A stretch of 64,000 bases of DNA from Buddleja alternifolia. Lineage: Eukaryota > Streptophyta > Magnoliopsida > Lamiales > Scrophulariaceae. Numbering within the stretch: the stretch's first letter is position 1; each line of letters opens with the position of its first letter. The stretch lies in NCBI GenBank assembly GCA_019426215.1, contig CM033393.1, positions 10,388,046 through 10,452,045 on the forward strand, given 5' to 3'. The notes beneath the pieces were generated by a model that had not been told where the DNA came from, ran no database searches, and saw only the letters and a program-made list of their open reading frames with translations. A program made the translations under genes and the position numbers. Of the stretch, positions 10,718-22,182 are shown piece after piece.

Positions 10718-11861
10718 CAGATCCTTTTTTATCTTTTATTTCTAAGTCAAACTCTTGTAGTAATAAGATCCACCTGAGTAGTCTAGGTTTTGCGTCTTTT
10801 TTAGCAAGCAAGTATTTCAAGGCCGAGTGATCAGTGTATACTATTACTTTGTTAAGCACAAGATAGGGGAGAAATTTGTCAAAAGCATAAATGACAGCTA
10901 AAAGCTCTTTTTCAGTCGTAGCATAAATGAGTTGGGCCTCACTTAAGGTACGACTAGCATAGTAAATAGTATGAAAGATTTTACCCTTCCTTTGACCTAG
11001 TACGGCTCCAACGGCAATGTCGCTCGCATCGCACATCAACTCGAATGGTAGGCTCCAATCTGGGGCGGACATCACAGGTGATGAGATTAATTTCTCCTTC
11101 AGGATGAGGAAGGCCTGCATGCATGCATCATTAAAGTCAAACACTGCATTTTTCATGGTCAAGTTAGACAGGGGTTTAGCAATTTTAGAAAAATTTGAAA
11201 TAAAATGCCTGTAAAACCCGGCACGTCCCAAAAAGCTTCTCACGGCTTTGACCGTGGTGGGTGGTGGAAGATTAGCTATCACTTCAATTTTTGCTCTATC
11301 CACCTCAATCCCCTTGTGGGAGATCTTATGACCCAGAACAATTCCTTCTTGTACCATGAAATGACACTTTTCCCAATTTAAGACTAGATCAGTCTCCTCA
11401 CACCTCTGCAAAACTAAGGTTAGATTGTGCAAACATCTATCATATGTAGAGCCAAAAACAGAAAAATCATCCATGAAGATTTCAAGAAATTGCTCGACCA
11501 TGTCATGAAATATAGCCATCATGCATCTTTGAAAAGTAGCAGGTGCATTACATAAACCAAAAGGCATACGCCTATAAGCAAAAGTGCCGTAAGGACAAGT
11601 GAAAGTAGTTTTCTCTTGATCCTCGGGTGTAATAGCAATTTGGTTATAGCCGGAGTACCCATCCAAAAAACAGTAATATTCATGCCCGGCTAATCTTTCT
11701 AACATTTGATCGATAAAGGGGAGGGGAAAGTGGTCTTTTCGAGTATATTCATTCAATTTACGATAGTCTATGCAAACCCTAAAACCAGTGACAATTCTAG
11801 ATTGAATTAACTCATTATTGTCATTACGAACTACTGTCGTACCTCCTTTCTTGGGCACTAC
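10718..11861 (-). pseudogene. Athila-1 pol, reverse transcriptase and RNase H
   Basis: After a TAG at 11862-11864 the frame is open to the solo-LTR junction. RT motifs in order are [48 protein letters not shown] and the catalytic FMDDFSVFG, then [13 protein letters not shown]. RNase H follows with [31 protein letters not shown] and [10 protein letters not shown], so its acidic residues are kept. RT copies the RNA into DNA and RNase H removes the template. The domains look enzymatically complete, but the polyprotein is interrupted by stops and by the solo LTR. Confidence 0.9.
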
Positions 11862-12287
11862 CTACGTTGGACTTACCCATTGACTATCAGAGATAGGGAA
11901 GATAATGCCGGCATCGAGTAACTTGATTACCTCTTTCTTCACCACTTCTTGAATTTGAGGATTAGACCTCCTTTGTGGTTGTATAGTGGGCCTTGAGCTT
12001 TTTTCCATTAAAATCTTATGCATGCAGATGGCTGGGCTGATCCCCTTGATATCAGCAATCTTCCATCCAAAGGCTTTTTTGTGATCTCTCAACACCTCCA
12101 GTAACCTTGCTTCTTGTTGATCTGTAAGAGAAGAAGAAATGATGAGTGGCAAGGTTTCATCGTCATTTAAATAAACATATTTAAGATGAGAGGGTAGAGT
12201 TTTTAGGTCAAGAGTTGGTGGCTCTTCAATAGATGGTTTGGAGTGGCTAGACAGTGGACTATCCAACTTCTCAAATTTCTTCGTGGG
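11862..12287 (-). pseudogene. Athila-1 protease-RT linker
   Basis: Short stretch of the polyprotein between a TAA (12288-12290) and a TAG (11862-11864). It has the Athila linker with LTDQQEARLLEVLRDHKKAFGWKIADIKGI and a pre-RT block ending DSQWVSPT. The TAG replaces a codon where related elements have Gln (WVSPVQVVPKKGG), so a CAG-to-TAG change is likely. Same frame as its neighbours. Confidence 0.8.
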
Positions 12288-13175
12288 TTATTGTGCACGC
12301 CTCTCTAAGCTATGAACAACTTCCAGTTGTTTATCACTGGCCGACTCAACATCCGTGGAGTTCATTATGCATAACTCAAGTGGATCATCAGAGATGTTTT
12401 CCTGAAAGTGCTCAATAATCAAAGGATCAAAAGCATCTATTCTTAAACATGACGCATCATCACCAACATGCTTCACAACCTTGTATACGTCAAAAGTAAC
12501 TCTCTCCTCACCCACATTCAAAGTTAACTTACCATTGGCTATGTCGATCATAGCTTTACCTGTGGCTAGGAAGGGTCTTCCTAGGATGAGAGGAACTTCA
12601 ACATCTTCTTCCATCTCCAGAACTACGAAGTCCACCGGGAAGTAAAACTTGTCAACTTGCACGATGACATCCTCTATGATTCCCTTCGGGTGTTTGATTG
12701 ATCGATCTGCAAGTTGGAGGCTCATCGAGGTTGGCTTTTGATTCCCCGAACCCAATTTCTGGAACAACGAGTAAGGAAGAAGATTTATGCTGGCGCCCGA
12801 ATCACATAGCACTCGGTCGAATTTGAGTTGCCCAATAGTGCAAGGAATTGTGAGGCTCCCTGAATCCTTGAGTTTCTGTGGCAACTTGTTCAACACCACT
12901 GCTGAGCATGCTTCAGTCAAGCACACCGTTCCATTGCGTTCCCACTTCTGCTTATTGGATAGAATATCCTTGAAGAACTTGATGTAATTGGGCATCTGCA
13001 AAATCGCATCAATAAAAAGAATATTAATTCGAACTTCTCGAAGAATTTCTAAAATCCTAAGAAAACTCTTATCCATATCTTTCTTATTCTTTTTATGTGC
13101 TAGGGGGAAAGGGAGACGTATTTCAATAGGATTAGGCAAAGAAGGAGTCAAAGTTTTAGAAGACGCCCTGTCTGC
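12288..13175 (-). pseudogene. Athila-1 aspartic protease region
   Basis: Follows TAG at 13176-13178 and ends at TAA 12288-12290. A basic, helix-rich lead (LRILREVRINILFIDAILQM, TEACSAVVLNKLPQKLKDSG) precedes the retropepsin-like domain. Its active site is CDSGASINLLPYSLF and its flap-side motif PLILGRPFLATG. The protease cuts the gag-pol polyprotein. The active-site Asp-Ser-Gly is intact. The acidic C-terminal tail leads into the RT linker after the stop. Confidence 0.85.
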
Positions 13176-13179
13176 CTAT

Positions 13180-13326
13180 GAAGTACGGACTTGATCCTGC
13201 CCCAATTACGTACTTGAGCTGTGTGAAGTACTTACTTGGTTCTGGTCAAGTACGTACTTGGGAGACAGATTTGAATTTTCAAGTTTATCAAAAGTTTGAA
13301 CATTGTCCTCTTCAAGTGTGGACTTG
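13180..13326 (-). repeat. Phased palindrome array, Athila-1 gag-pro linker
   Basis: Five 14-bp units related to the palindrome CAAGTACGTACTTG start at 13180, 13203, 13225, 13247 and 13313: steps of 23, 22, 22 and 66 (3 x 22). Only the unit at 13247 is a perfect palindrome; the others have one to four changes. Steps of 22 do not keep codon phase although the array lies in coding sequence, and the TAA that ends gag lies within the unit at 13203. Confidence 0.8.
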
Positions 13327-14672
13327 GACTGCTTGGGAGGTGCACTTTTCAATTCTTTGCCACTTCTCAGAGCGATGACATGGTATTGCTCTTTTGGGTT
13401 TTTCTCTGTATCACTCGGCAGTGTCCCGGGTGCTCTTCCACCTGCATCAACCGATAATTGTGCAAATTGGTGCTGCATCTCTTTCATTTCCGTCATAACA
13501 CCCTGTAACATCAATCGAAACTCTGCGAATGATTCGTCTGATTTTTGCATGTGAGCCGCCAATCTTTCTTCGACAGTCGAAGGTCTTGGAACTTGACCTT
13601 GTGGCTTAAAATTTCCAGGCCTTTGAGTTTGGTTGTTGTAAAACGGAGGCCTCGGTGCTTGGTAGATGCCTTGTTGTGAATTTTGTGCGGGATTTGGCCT
13701 TTTCGAAAAATTCTCGGGTATGTGGAAGCTCAATTGAGGCTTGTTTGAATTTCCGACATAGTTCACATCACTAATGGTTGGCTCTGCCTCTAGATTAACA
13801 TTTTGTTCTACCTCTTGAGCAACAGAAACCCTTCGGGATTGTAGAGGAAACTCATCGTCATCTTCAGGGTACAGTTCATCATCCCGTGCCATCTGCTCTA
13901 GTTTAGCCCACACTGTTCTGCTATCGAGACCCAAAAGATCACCGCCTGCTCCTACATTAAGTCTGTGACGAATCCGAGACCGGACTCCATTAAAGAAATG
14001 TAGCACTCGCTCGTCTCTTGAATAGTTGTGATCGGGGCACTTTCGAAGCAAACTCTTGTATCTTGCCCATGCTGATGCTAGCGATTTATCCCGTTTTTGC
14101 TTAAAACCCTTGATCTCGCTTCTTAACTCGTTAATCCTTGATGGAGGGAAGAACTTGTTGAGAAACTCTTCGACTAACTCTTCCCACGTTTCAATGGATT
14201 GTGGGGGCAACGACTTGTACCACAAAGTCCCTTTATCCTTAAGCGAAAAATGGAATAATCGGAGGCGGATGGCATCAAGATCTCTTGGGTGGAATTGCAT
14301 GGTAGATAACACATTCTCGAAGTGCTCTAGATGGTCATGAGGTGACTCTTTCGGATCACCATAAAATTGTTCAGCCTGAACCATGCTAAACATGTGAGGT
14401 GGAATGTGGAAGTTCGGCGTAGCAAAATTGGGGACCACAACAGGCCCCGGCGTAGTGTGTACACGGGCTGGCTGATTACCACGAACAGATGGAGGTGGTG
14501 CTGGTAGTGCCGGTTGCATAGCTTGGAACAGATTTTGCAACCATTCTCTATTCTCGGGCAGATTCATATCAGGGAAGTTGCCAGCCATAGCTCGATTTCT
14601 CTGGTTTGCACGAAGTGTACGCTCGATCTCAGGGTCAAATTCCTCTAAAGCCTCTCCTGAGGCTCGAGTCAT
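13206..14672 (-). pseudogene. Athila-1 gag
   Basis: 488 codons from ATG (14672) to a TAA at 13206-13208. The N-terminus MTRASGEALEEFDPEIERTL is the usual Athila gag start. A proline-rich part follows, then the retrotransposon gag domain (SPHDHLEHFENVLSTMQF, FHFSLKDKGTLWYKSLPP, TWEELVEEFLNKFFPPSR, RKCPDHNYSRDERVLHFFNG). No CCHC zinc knuckle is visible, as is usual for Athila. The C-terminal part is Gln/Asn/Pro-rich. Gag forms the particle that packages the RNA. The stop is probably not the natural end: the frame continues into protease, and the stop lies in the palindrome array (TAC to TAA). Confidence 0.88.
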
Positions 14673-14823
14673 TCACCAAAAGATCAACTTGTTTGAAACA
14701 AAGAAGCAAACCAACAGAAATTTAAAGATAGAAAATAACAGTAAGAATAATAGAAAATGATAAAACGACAAAAGAAATTAAATCTAAAAATTGCAATAAA
14801 ATCCGAAACTAAAATAAATCAAA

Positions 14824-14841
14824 TCCCAGGCAACGGCGCCA
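14824..14841 (-). other. Athila-1 primer binding site (tRNA-Asp type)
   Basis: On the - strand TGGCGCCGTTGCCTGGGA, 6 nt inside the 5' LTR. It matches the 3' end of plant tRNA-Asp at 17 of 18 positions, judged against the perfect copy in Athila-2. Confidence 0.88.
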
Positions 14842-14847
14842 AAAACT

Positions 14848-16430
14848 TGACACGAAAAATCCTTACGTGTATTAAACAGCAAGTGGACTGGTCGTATGTA
14901 GTAATAAAGTGGACTTTAAGTCCGAGTTATCGATCCCACAGAGACAAGATTATTTAAAGCTAGGAATTTAAAAGCAATTAAAATTGGATTAAAAGATTGT
15001 GATTAATTTACAATAAAAATGTGAAAACGAGACTTAGCAAATAGATTTAGATTCTTATGAGATAAAACAACTAAGGCACATGCTTCAACCAAATTTACTT
15101 GTTAATATAAATATGAACTATTCTTCGTATTATTAGACTACTATTGCTTTGGTGAAAATTCCTTAATTAATTACTACCCGATGTCTCGGCTGTAATAATC
15201 CTATGATAAATTGACAGTTATGTCTATCCGAGAATTTAATCAATAATCATGCATTCAAGTTCTAGAATTTCCCCGAATAGATCCGGCTAACTGCACCCGG
15301 GAATCTCTACCTATCTCTAGGGGCAATTCCCTATTTTTTACGGATGATGTGATGATTTCTTTGAACCCTAACTTATATTCTTTCAAACTATTAAGTTAGG
15401 CAATATGACAAACATATGGCGATCAAACATATGCAAGTAATTACGCACAAAATCAAAACACAAAGCAATTGTAGAATTAATACGAAGAATAATATCTTAT
15501 ATATATACTCATAACTTTGGCCTTCACATGGCCCTAGTTAAGGAAAAATTAGTTCATAATTGAAATTGGGAAAACAATGAAAACATAGAATTACTCATAG
15601 ATAAAGATGAATATCAAACTAAGAAACTACCTATTTTGGATTGATGATCGATTCTTGATTGGAAGCTTGAATCCCTCCTTTTCCTCTTCTTAGCTCTTCA
15701 AGTATGATGATAGGATGACTCAAAACCAAGAGAATGCTCCCCCAAAACCCCTGAATTTTCGTCCTCACACTCTCAAAGGATGATTTTTTTTTGATGCTCT
15801 CAAGTGAGCTCCCCACTCCCCTTTAAATACCCAAAAATCCACCTACCAAGAATTTTAGTTACCCTTCTCTTTCTTTCCTCCTACCAAGAATTTCTACCTA
15901 CCAAGAATTTGCACCTACCAAGAATTTGCACCTACCATTCTCTTGTTTTCCACCTAACAAGAACATGAGCTGCCACTTTCGTGTTTTCCAGCGCAGGGAT
16001 AGTGTTTTATTCATAAACGTCTTCACAGATCTCCAAATTGGATGATTCAAGTACCCATGTAAAGATAAGACATAGATCTAAAACTTTGTAGAAGGACACT
16101 TGATCCAATTCTGTCTCTAAAAATATCAAAATGGCGTTCCAACGTGGAGGTTGTTTCTGATTTGGCGCCCAGGTGTGCAGAAATGGTACTAAAACATGAT
16201 TTTGGCTAACTCCAGCTTATTTCTTGCTTGTTTGGTCGTGGAGGTGTGAAACATCTTGGCGTAAACTTGTTTTATACATCATTTTTCCACCCTTTCTTCA
16301 ATTGTATCCACTTAAGGCCTGAAATCACTTAATGCACGAATTAAACGCACAAGTGACAAAATGAAGTGATAAATGAACCTAAAACATAAACGCAAAGGGG
16401 CTTAAAAACACGTAAAAATGACTCCTATCA
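14848..16430 (-). repeat. Athila-1 5' LTR
   Basis: 1,583 bp, TGATAGGAG to CGTGTCA on the - strand. It drives transcription of the element; a TATTTAAAGG TATA-like box lies at about 15820-15829. It is shorter than the 3' LTR mainly because it has fewer minisatellite copies (15841-15965) and a 9-bp deletion near 15220. Confidence 0.93.
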
Positions 16431-17898
16431 CAGAACATACAAGTGGCCAAGATGATATCGCTTATTCGGCCAGTGGACCGAGAAGCTTCCAGAGTGCCGA
16501 TGCCATTTATTTTGGACCACTACAACTCTTACACCTCAGGAGTTGATCTACCGGAAGGAGTGCGACTTGCACTAAGCAATGAAGAGCGCGAAGATGCTAC
16601 ATTCTTTATCCCGCAGACCAACCTGATTTGTCCAAGGTATGTCATGGAAGCAATTGGCCCTCTCTGGGTTATCGCTGTGAAAATTCAGCTTCTCCGATTG
16701 AGGTTGCTGCAATAGAAGAGGAACAAATTCCTGCTGTGGAAGTCACTTAAACCACAGACACTGTTATGCAAGATGTTGCCCCCAGTGCTCCAGCAGTCGA
16801 GATTCCCCTTGTTGAACAAGTTGTTCGAATTGATACTGTAACTTAGACGCTTGACTCAGCGATAGAAGAAGTTCATGCTGGAATTGCTGTAGAGCCTGAA
16901 GAGCCTTTTATTCGCGATAAAACCAAAGGCAAGGCTGTTGTATCTAGCTCTTATGGACTCATTCTGTCCTCTAAGCGTTCTTCTTCGGACTCGAACTCGG
17001 ACAGTGATCCAAACGCTCGAGATTTCAGACAAGCAGTACGAAACTCACTCAACAACATTGAGTGTTCTTGCTCAAAGATTTTTGACACAGCTGATAGGCA
17101 AATCCGAATAATGTCTGACACTCGAAGCCGTGATATTTCCAATGCTGCTACCAAAAGTACTATTGCCATCATGGACAGCATATCACCTCTGATCGCTGAA
17201 CTCTCCTCAGAATTCAATTGTCATTTAGCCCAGAACGCTTTAGCTGATACTGAGAGGCAAAATTCTTCAAATGCTGTTGCTCAGAGTATCGCTCAACAAG
17301 TCGCTCTACTTGTTGAAGAAGTTCGTCTATTGCACAAAGATATCGCTGAACTGAAGACCTCTCTTGATGACGCCAAGAAGGGGGAAATGAAAAAGAAAAG
17401 CATCAATCGACCAAAACCTTGAAAGAATCAATCTCCAAAACCGATAACAAGCATTGGCGTTCTATGTTCGATGAAATAGCAGGTATAAAGAAAATGCTAT
17501 CTAAAAAGTGCAAGCCAGGATATTATCTAGGTAGGCACAGGCTTCCAGACTTAGACATCGAATTCTTAGAAAGTATGGGTTTTTATCCATATGCCGGACC
17601 GCTTAGAAGGCCTTTAAACTAGAAATCCACCAATGATCGAAGACAAGACATTTACCATGACTTGATCCGAGAACTTGGAATCCATCCGAGGGATTGGGTG
17701 GAAAGACTTTTAGAGTTAAAAGAAGGCGCTAAACAGAGAAGACATGATTTTGATGAAGTCCAGTACACTACCATGTTAGACATTGATCGACTCATGCTGG
17801 ACTTAGCAAATGAAATCTATCGAGGAGAAGAAATGTCCAAGCGACCAAGAAGATTATGCCTCAATTCTTTTTCTTATCTTTATATGTTGTTATTTTAA
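16431..17898 (+). pseudogene. Copia-A env-like ORF, C-terminal part
   Basis: Continues the frame from 4084, then shifts. Frame one runs to about 16670, frame two from there to 17422 past TAA 16748 and TAG 16844, and frame three to 17898 past TAG 17620. The second shift is near a run of G at about 17380. The middle part (17000-17380) is Ser/Ala/Glu-rich with heptad-like spacing (IAQQVALLVEEVRLLHKDIA), a likely coiled coil, which is a feature reported for SIRE env-like proteins. The last block has GYYLGRHRLPDLDIEF and is unrecognised. At least two frameshifts and three stops make it a pseudogene. Confidence 0.55.
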
Positions 17899-18103
17899 AT
17901 TCTTTTCTCTCAGCTCAATCATCTGTATACTTTATTTGAAATTATATGAATGAATGATTGAATGCTGAAACACCTTGTTGAGGCTAATCTAACAAGTAAC
18001 TAACTTATCTAACTTTCTAACGCTAACTTATATTCGTTTGGGCTTTTCTTTAAAAACTGTTAAACTATAAAAGGGTTATAAGAGTTAAAAGTCTTGACAT
18101 CAT
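17899..18103 (+). other. Copia-A 3' untranslated stretch
   Basis: About 200 bp, AT-rich, between the last env-like frame and the PPT. No gene seen. Confidence 0.5.
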
Positions 18104-18118
18104 CAAAAGGGGGGAAAT
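18104..18118 (+). other. Copia-A polypurine tract
   Basis: CAAAAGGGGGGAAAT directly before the TG of the 3' LTR, of the Ty1/copia PPT type (a purine run then TTGTTAGG). Confidence 0.85.
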
Positions 18119-18799
18119 TGTTAGGAATTTCATGTTAGATGTTTTGATGATGACAAGATAGGATTTAATGTTAGACCCTAAATATAATGTAAGTTTCTGT
18201 TTTCATAAATCAATGTATAAGCATTCGAAAGTTTGTAATTTTGATTAGGCTTGTAATTTTTATCTTTTAGATTTTAGACTAAGTATTAGATACTGAATCA
18301 CTAATAGAATTCTAGGTGAGTCTATTAGAGAAGAAGTTGAAGATCAGTGTCTGAAGTCAAATGAAGATGAAGATTTGTTCTTAGCGACTGTCAAATGGTA
18401 AAGGACTATTTCAAGATTTATGGATCAAGCGCTCAAAGCACTCCAACGATCCATATCAAATTCACCTGAAATAAATCCTCAAGTCATGAAGGACTTAAAT
18501 GCAATCATTCAACGGACATTTATTTGCAACGGAAAATAAATTCAAATGCATTAAATGCTAATAAGAACATTAAATGTGATAAGCTATTTTGACTTGTGGA
18601 CAAGCCACCTTTTGACTAGACTGTCAGAATTTCAGAGTTTATAGCTGCTCCCGTCCAATCAGAACCAGCAGGATTTCAGGAATGTCAGAGAAAAGGTAGA
18701 ATCACGCGCCGCGTGAAAGGCATGCTCCTACATGTGTCCAACGGACATATACCAAGAATTACCTATAAATACCTTACCTCCAGCAAACCCTAAAAATAG

Positions 18800-18832
<33 letters not shown>

Positions 18833-19636
18833 TGCACAAGAAAACTTTGCTAAAATTCTCTTTCAAAGAAAAAGCTTAAAAACTCCAAAACCAAAATTCT
18901 TCAAGCTTTTTACATATATTCCATACCATCACAAATATATCAAATATGTTCCAAAGAAGGAACCTAAATTCTTACTAAGATATTCCAAGTTGTTTGATCT
19001 TTCCAAAAACAAACAAAACCTATGACAAAACTTTCAACCTTTCATCTGTGTGAGAAAGTTGTTGAAACCCCTTACAGGTAGTATTTCTGAGTGAGAGAAG
19101 CTTGTAGAAGAAGATCTTTATTGGTGCTGAAATCTATGTGATCAAGATGCCCAAGATCATTTTCACCTATTTACTACCTTGTAGAAGATTCTGTGTGATT
19201 CTTTGATAATCATCTTAGTAAATTCCCTTCAAGTGAAAAAGGAGAAGATGGACGTAGCTGGGATTACATCACCCAGTGAACCTTATATATCTTGTGTCAT
19301 TTACTTTCATTATTGTCTTGTTTTACATTATATTATATATTTTGAAAAAGACAAGCTAATCTGTTAAGAGACTATTTAATTAAAACGAACGCAAAAGCTT
19401 TAAAATCATTTCCGTTGTGCTAACCCTGATTAAGCGATTCAAGCTTTACCCTACTTTGGTAAATTGCTAAAATCACTAAGTTTAAGTTATCTTTACTGAA
19501 ACACTTGACCCAAGTGCTCAGCTTCCTAAGCGTTCTAATCTTTAAAAGTGACACGAAATTTTTGAAGTTGAAAAAGACTCTAGGTTCCATTCAACCCCCC
19601 TTTCTAGACCCTTTCGTATGCCACTTGGGACCACCA
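18119..19636 (+). repeat. Copia-A 3' LTR
   Basis: About 1.52 kb from TGTTAGGAATTTC to GGGACCACCA, matched by the solo LTR at 1713-3226. A TATA box CCTATAAATA lies at about 18762 and a TA microsatellite at 18799-18830. The sequence right of 19636 does not match the sequence right of the solo LTR, which fixes the end. Confidence 0.82.
18799..18830. repeat. TA microsatellite
   Basis: About 16 TA/CA dinucleotides just downstream of the TATA box of the Copia-A LTR; absent from the solo LTR, so it expanded in this copy. Confidence 0.85.
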
Positions 19637-21380
19637 TTTATCTTTCTTAGGTGATCATGCAACACATCATACCATATTCAAGATACTAATGATAAATAAC
19701 AACAAGCATGCTATACACAAAGCGGTTAATGTGATCCTAGCCAATCCTAAAAACATCCCGAGCCATCAAGGTGTTGACCAATCTAATCTAAGGACCTAAA
19801 CACTACACTAAGGTCTTCACAACTCCTCGAGCTTGAACGTCTCCATCACCGTCTTCAAGATGTCTTCATCTCCATTTTCAAATTACAACCATACAATAGA
19901 AAAAGAAACCTCACCCCTCATACATAAAATGAAAACATGGCACGCAGGTCTCAAATTAAAATGACTAGTCTGTGGCTCAACCCGGATCACCACATAATCA
20001 CATAATACATGCTCGCATCATGCTTTCATAAACATAAATTTACCCGCTTTAATTAAAGATAATCTAATTCAATTAGTGGACCAATTAATTATTTTCTAAA
20101 AACAAATTTAAGAAAATCCCATGAAAAATCATACTTCTCCATTCATCCAAAAATTAATTCAAATTTCAAAACTCTAATCTTATTCTATTCTAGGAATCGA
20201 TTAACATCATATATTAATTTTTCAGGAACTAAATAATAAGCACACGTTTTTGAAAAATAATGAAAAAGTCCACTTTTTCATATAATCCGAAAAATCCCAA
20301 TTTCAATATATTTATTTTATTCAATTTCCAAAGTCCATAAAATACCAATTTTATCTCATACTTGGAATTCAAATAAAACTTATATTCTCTGAAACTCCAT
20401 GAAGAAGTCCACTTCTTCATTTAATTATAAATGCCCCAAATTTTATAAAAAACTCGATTTCATTTTAATATCGAAAATCATTAAAATACTAATTTTATTT
20501 TGTCCTTTCAACATTTAAATGAAAATCGATATTTTGGAAAAACATAAAGAAATCCATTTCATCAAAAGAAGGCCAATTTAAAATTCAATTTTATTCTAAT
20601 TTCGAAAGTCAATAAAATACCAATTGTATTTCGTCCTTTCAAAATTTAAATAAAAGCCCATTTTTCAAAAACTCAATTTTAATTTAATCTCGAAAGTCAA
20701 TAAAATACTAATTTTATTTCGTCCTTTCAAAATATAAATAAAAACTCGTGTTTTTGAAAAGTCCATTCTTAGGTCCAAGCCCAAAAATATATTCAATTGC
20801 ATTTTAAACCTAAAATATAAATTACAAAATAACCCCACAGGGTCAAATCGCAATTTACCAAAATTCGGAAAAAAAACCTAAGGATTCATAACCTGATGGC
20901 CCGCCGTCGATACAGCGGCCCGTTCTTGATCACACCGGGCAGCAGTCGCGCTGTCCCCAGAAATTTCGCCACCCACGGCGGCTGCTCGACAGCAGGTCGC
21001 TATTCGCAACCCTCACGTGCATAGCTTCTTTGCTGTCAGCGCGTGAGGTCGCTGTTCCGTACATCGTCCGGTGAACTGACGGTTATGGGTGCATCCGTGG
21101 CTACATGCGAGCGCATCCGCAGTCTCAAGCCCATTTTTGTCGTCTCTCGGTGAATAACGACGCATGAACCCTCATGCAATTTCATGGCATCATAAACGTA
21201 ACAATCCAAGTTTTGTCAAAACACAATTTTCAAATCCAAATCAATTTTCAGATTTAAACGATTTTAATCGGTCCAAAAATAAAATCAAAAAATCCAATCC
21301 ATTTTAAATGCGATAAAAACAAAATTTAAAGCATATAAACATAAACAGATACAAAGAATCCGAGCCATGTCAAAACCTTG
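19637..21380 (-). other. Copia-D leader (non-coding)
   Basis: 1.7 kb without a supportable ORF. It contains an AT-rich part with degenerate repeats (20331-20743) and, nearer the PBS, a GC-rich island (about 20895-21150). The same order, AT-rich leader then GC island then PBS, recurs in Copia-C and Copia-B. Confidence 0.6.
20331..20743. repeat. Degenerate tandem repeat in the Copia-D leader
   Basis: Four copies of a ~54-bp core containing AAGTCAATAAAATACC and TTTCGTCCTTTCAAAATTT, starting near 20331, 20471, 20603 and 20690. The last two are most alike. Spacing falls from about 140 to 87 bp. Confidence 0.7.
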
Positions 21381-21392
21381 GCTTTGATACCA
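21381..21392 (-). other. Copia-D primer binding site
   Basis: On the - strand TGGTATCAAAGC, one base from the LTR. It resembles the iMet PBS TGGTATCAGAGC with one change. Confidence 0.7.
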
Positions 21393-21393
21393 C

Positions 21394-22182
21394 TTTTCGA
21401 ATCAGTACAACCCCCGGGGGCGCCGAGCACAGCGGAAGACATATAAATTTAAAATTTAAACGGCATCCCCGAAATTAGGGCTTGGTAGACATGGTGCCAT
21501 TGGATTCAAAATATATCCTAGAGGAAATTTGCACGTGTTTACCTCTTGAAAACCATAAATCAACAACGTCTTTTTAATCAACTCCCTACTACACCTCTCC
21601 GGATGGGTTTGCCCTAGAGCCGTAAGTGTTGCACCTCTAAGTTTATCCACACCTTAGCTCGTACCCTCAATTATCTCTATTAGTGCTAGCAAGGAGAATA
21701 TCAATTTTTGGCTTATGAAATGGGTAGGAATATATTTTGGGTATTCTCCGTACTCAACACATGAGTTGGAAGAATATACTGAAGAGGTGGAAGAGATGGA
21801 GACAAAGAATTGAATCTTAAATCTCTTATTTTTATCTTAAAAACTTTAGAGAAAAACTTAATTGAGTGAGTGATTAATTCATTGATCATTAAAATAAAAC
21901 AACACACACACATATATATATATATATATAGGGTGCACGCCCCCACACACATACACACTCAGTGTGTGTGTTCACACTAAAGGGGCGAGTATTGATATGT
22001 ACGTATATTTCTTTTATTTAGTTTCCATTCTTTCTCAAACTCTCTTCCTTAACTAATTGGATATCTTTCCAACTAAAAAAATATTTCCATATATTTGATA
22101 CATATCAAATATATCATATCTGATCAAATAAGATATTTCCATATCTTCAATATTTATCCTAATATATATTTATAAGATCTTT
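21394..22182 (-). repeat. Copia-D 5' LTR, left piece
   Basis: Runs from the PBS side to the Athila-2 insertion. The two pieces share a TCTTT duplication at the break (22178-22182 and 31629-31633). The terminal dinucleotide at the PBS side is mutated (TT instead of TG on the + strand). Confidence 0.7.

Larger units (their letters stand above)
4085..16430 (-). mobile_element. Athila-1: near-complete Ty3/gypsy Athila element
   Basis: A 12.3-kb element on the - strand, flanked by a perfect 5-bp target duplication CAGAA (4080-4084 and 16431-16435). Reading on the - strand: 5' LTR 16430-14848, tRNA-Asp-type PBS, gag, protease, RT, RNase H, integrase, a long 3' non-coding region, PPT, 3' LTR 5714-4085. 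The LTR pair is nearly identical, so the insertion is recent compared with the other elements here. gag-pol is one frame of about 1,787 codons with four nonsense codons once the solo LTR at 8790-10717 is removed. There is no env-like ORF. The copy is non-autonomous but could still be mobilised in trans. Confidence 0.93.
1..19636 (+). mobile_element. Copia-A: 3' half of a SIRE-like Ty1/copia element
   Basis: The window opens inside an LTR element on the + strand. What is visible is a long env-like ORF, a polypurine tract at 18104-18118 and a 3' LTR at 18119-19636; gag-pol and the 5' LTR lie left of the window. The PPT followed by TGTTAGGAA, and a C-rich stretch followed by TTCTAGACCC near the LTR end, are of Ty1/copia type. 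An env-like ORF between pol and the 3' LTR, with proline-rich and coiled-coil parts, is typical of the SIRE clade. Two later insertions sit inside: a solo LTR (1713-3226) and Athila-1 (4085-16430). Clade assignment is inference, because no RT is in view. Confidence 0.65.
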
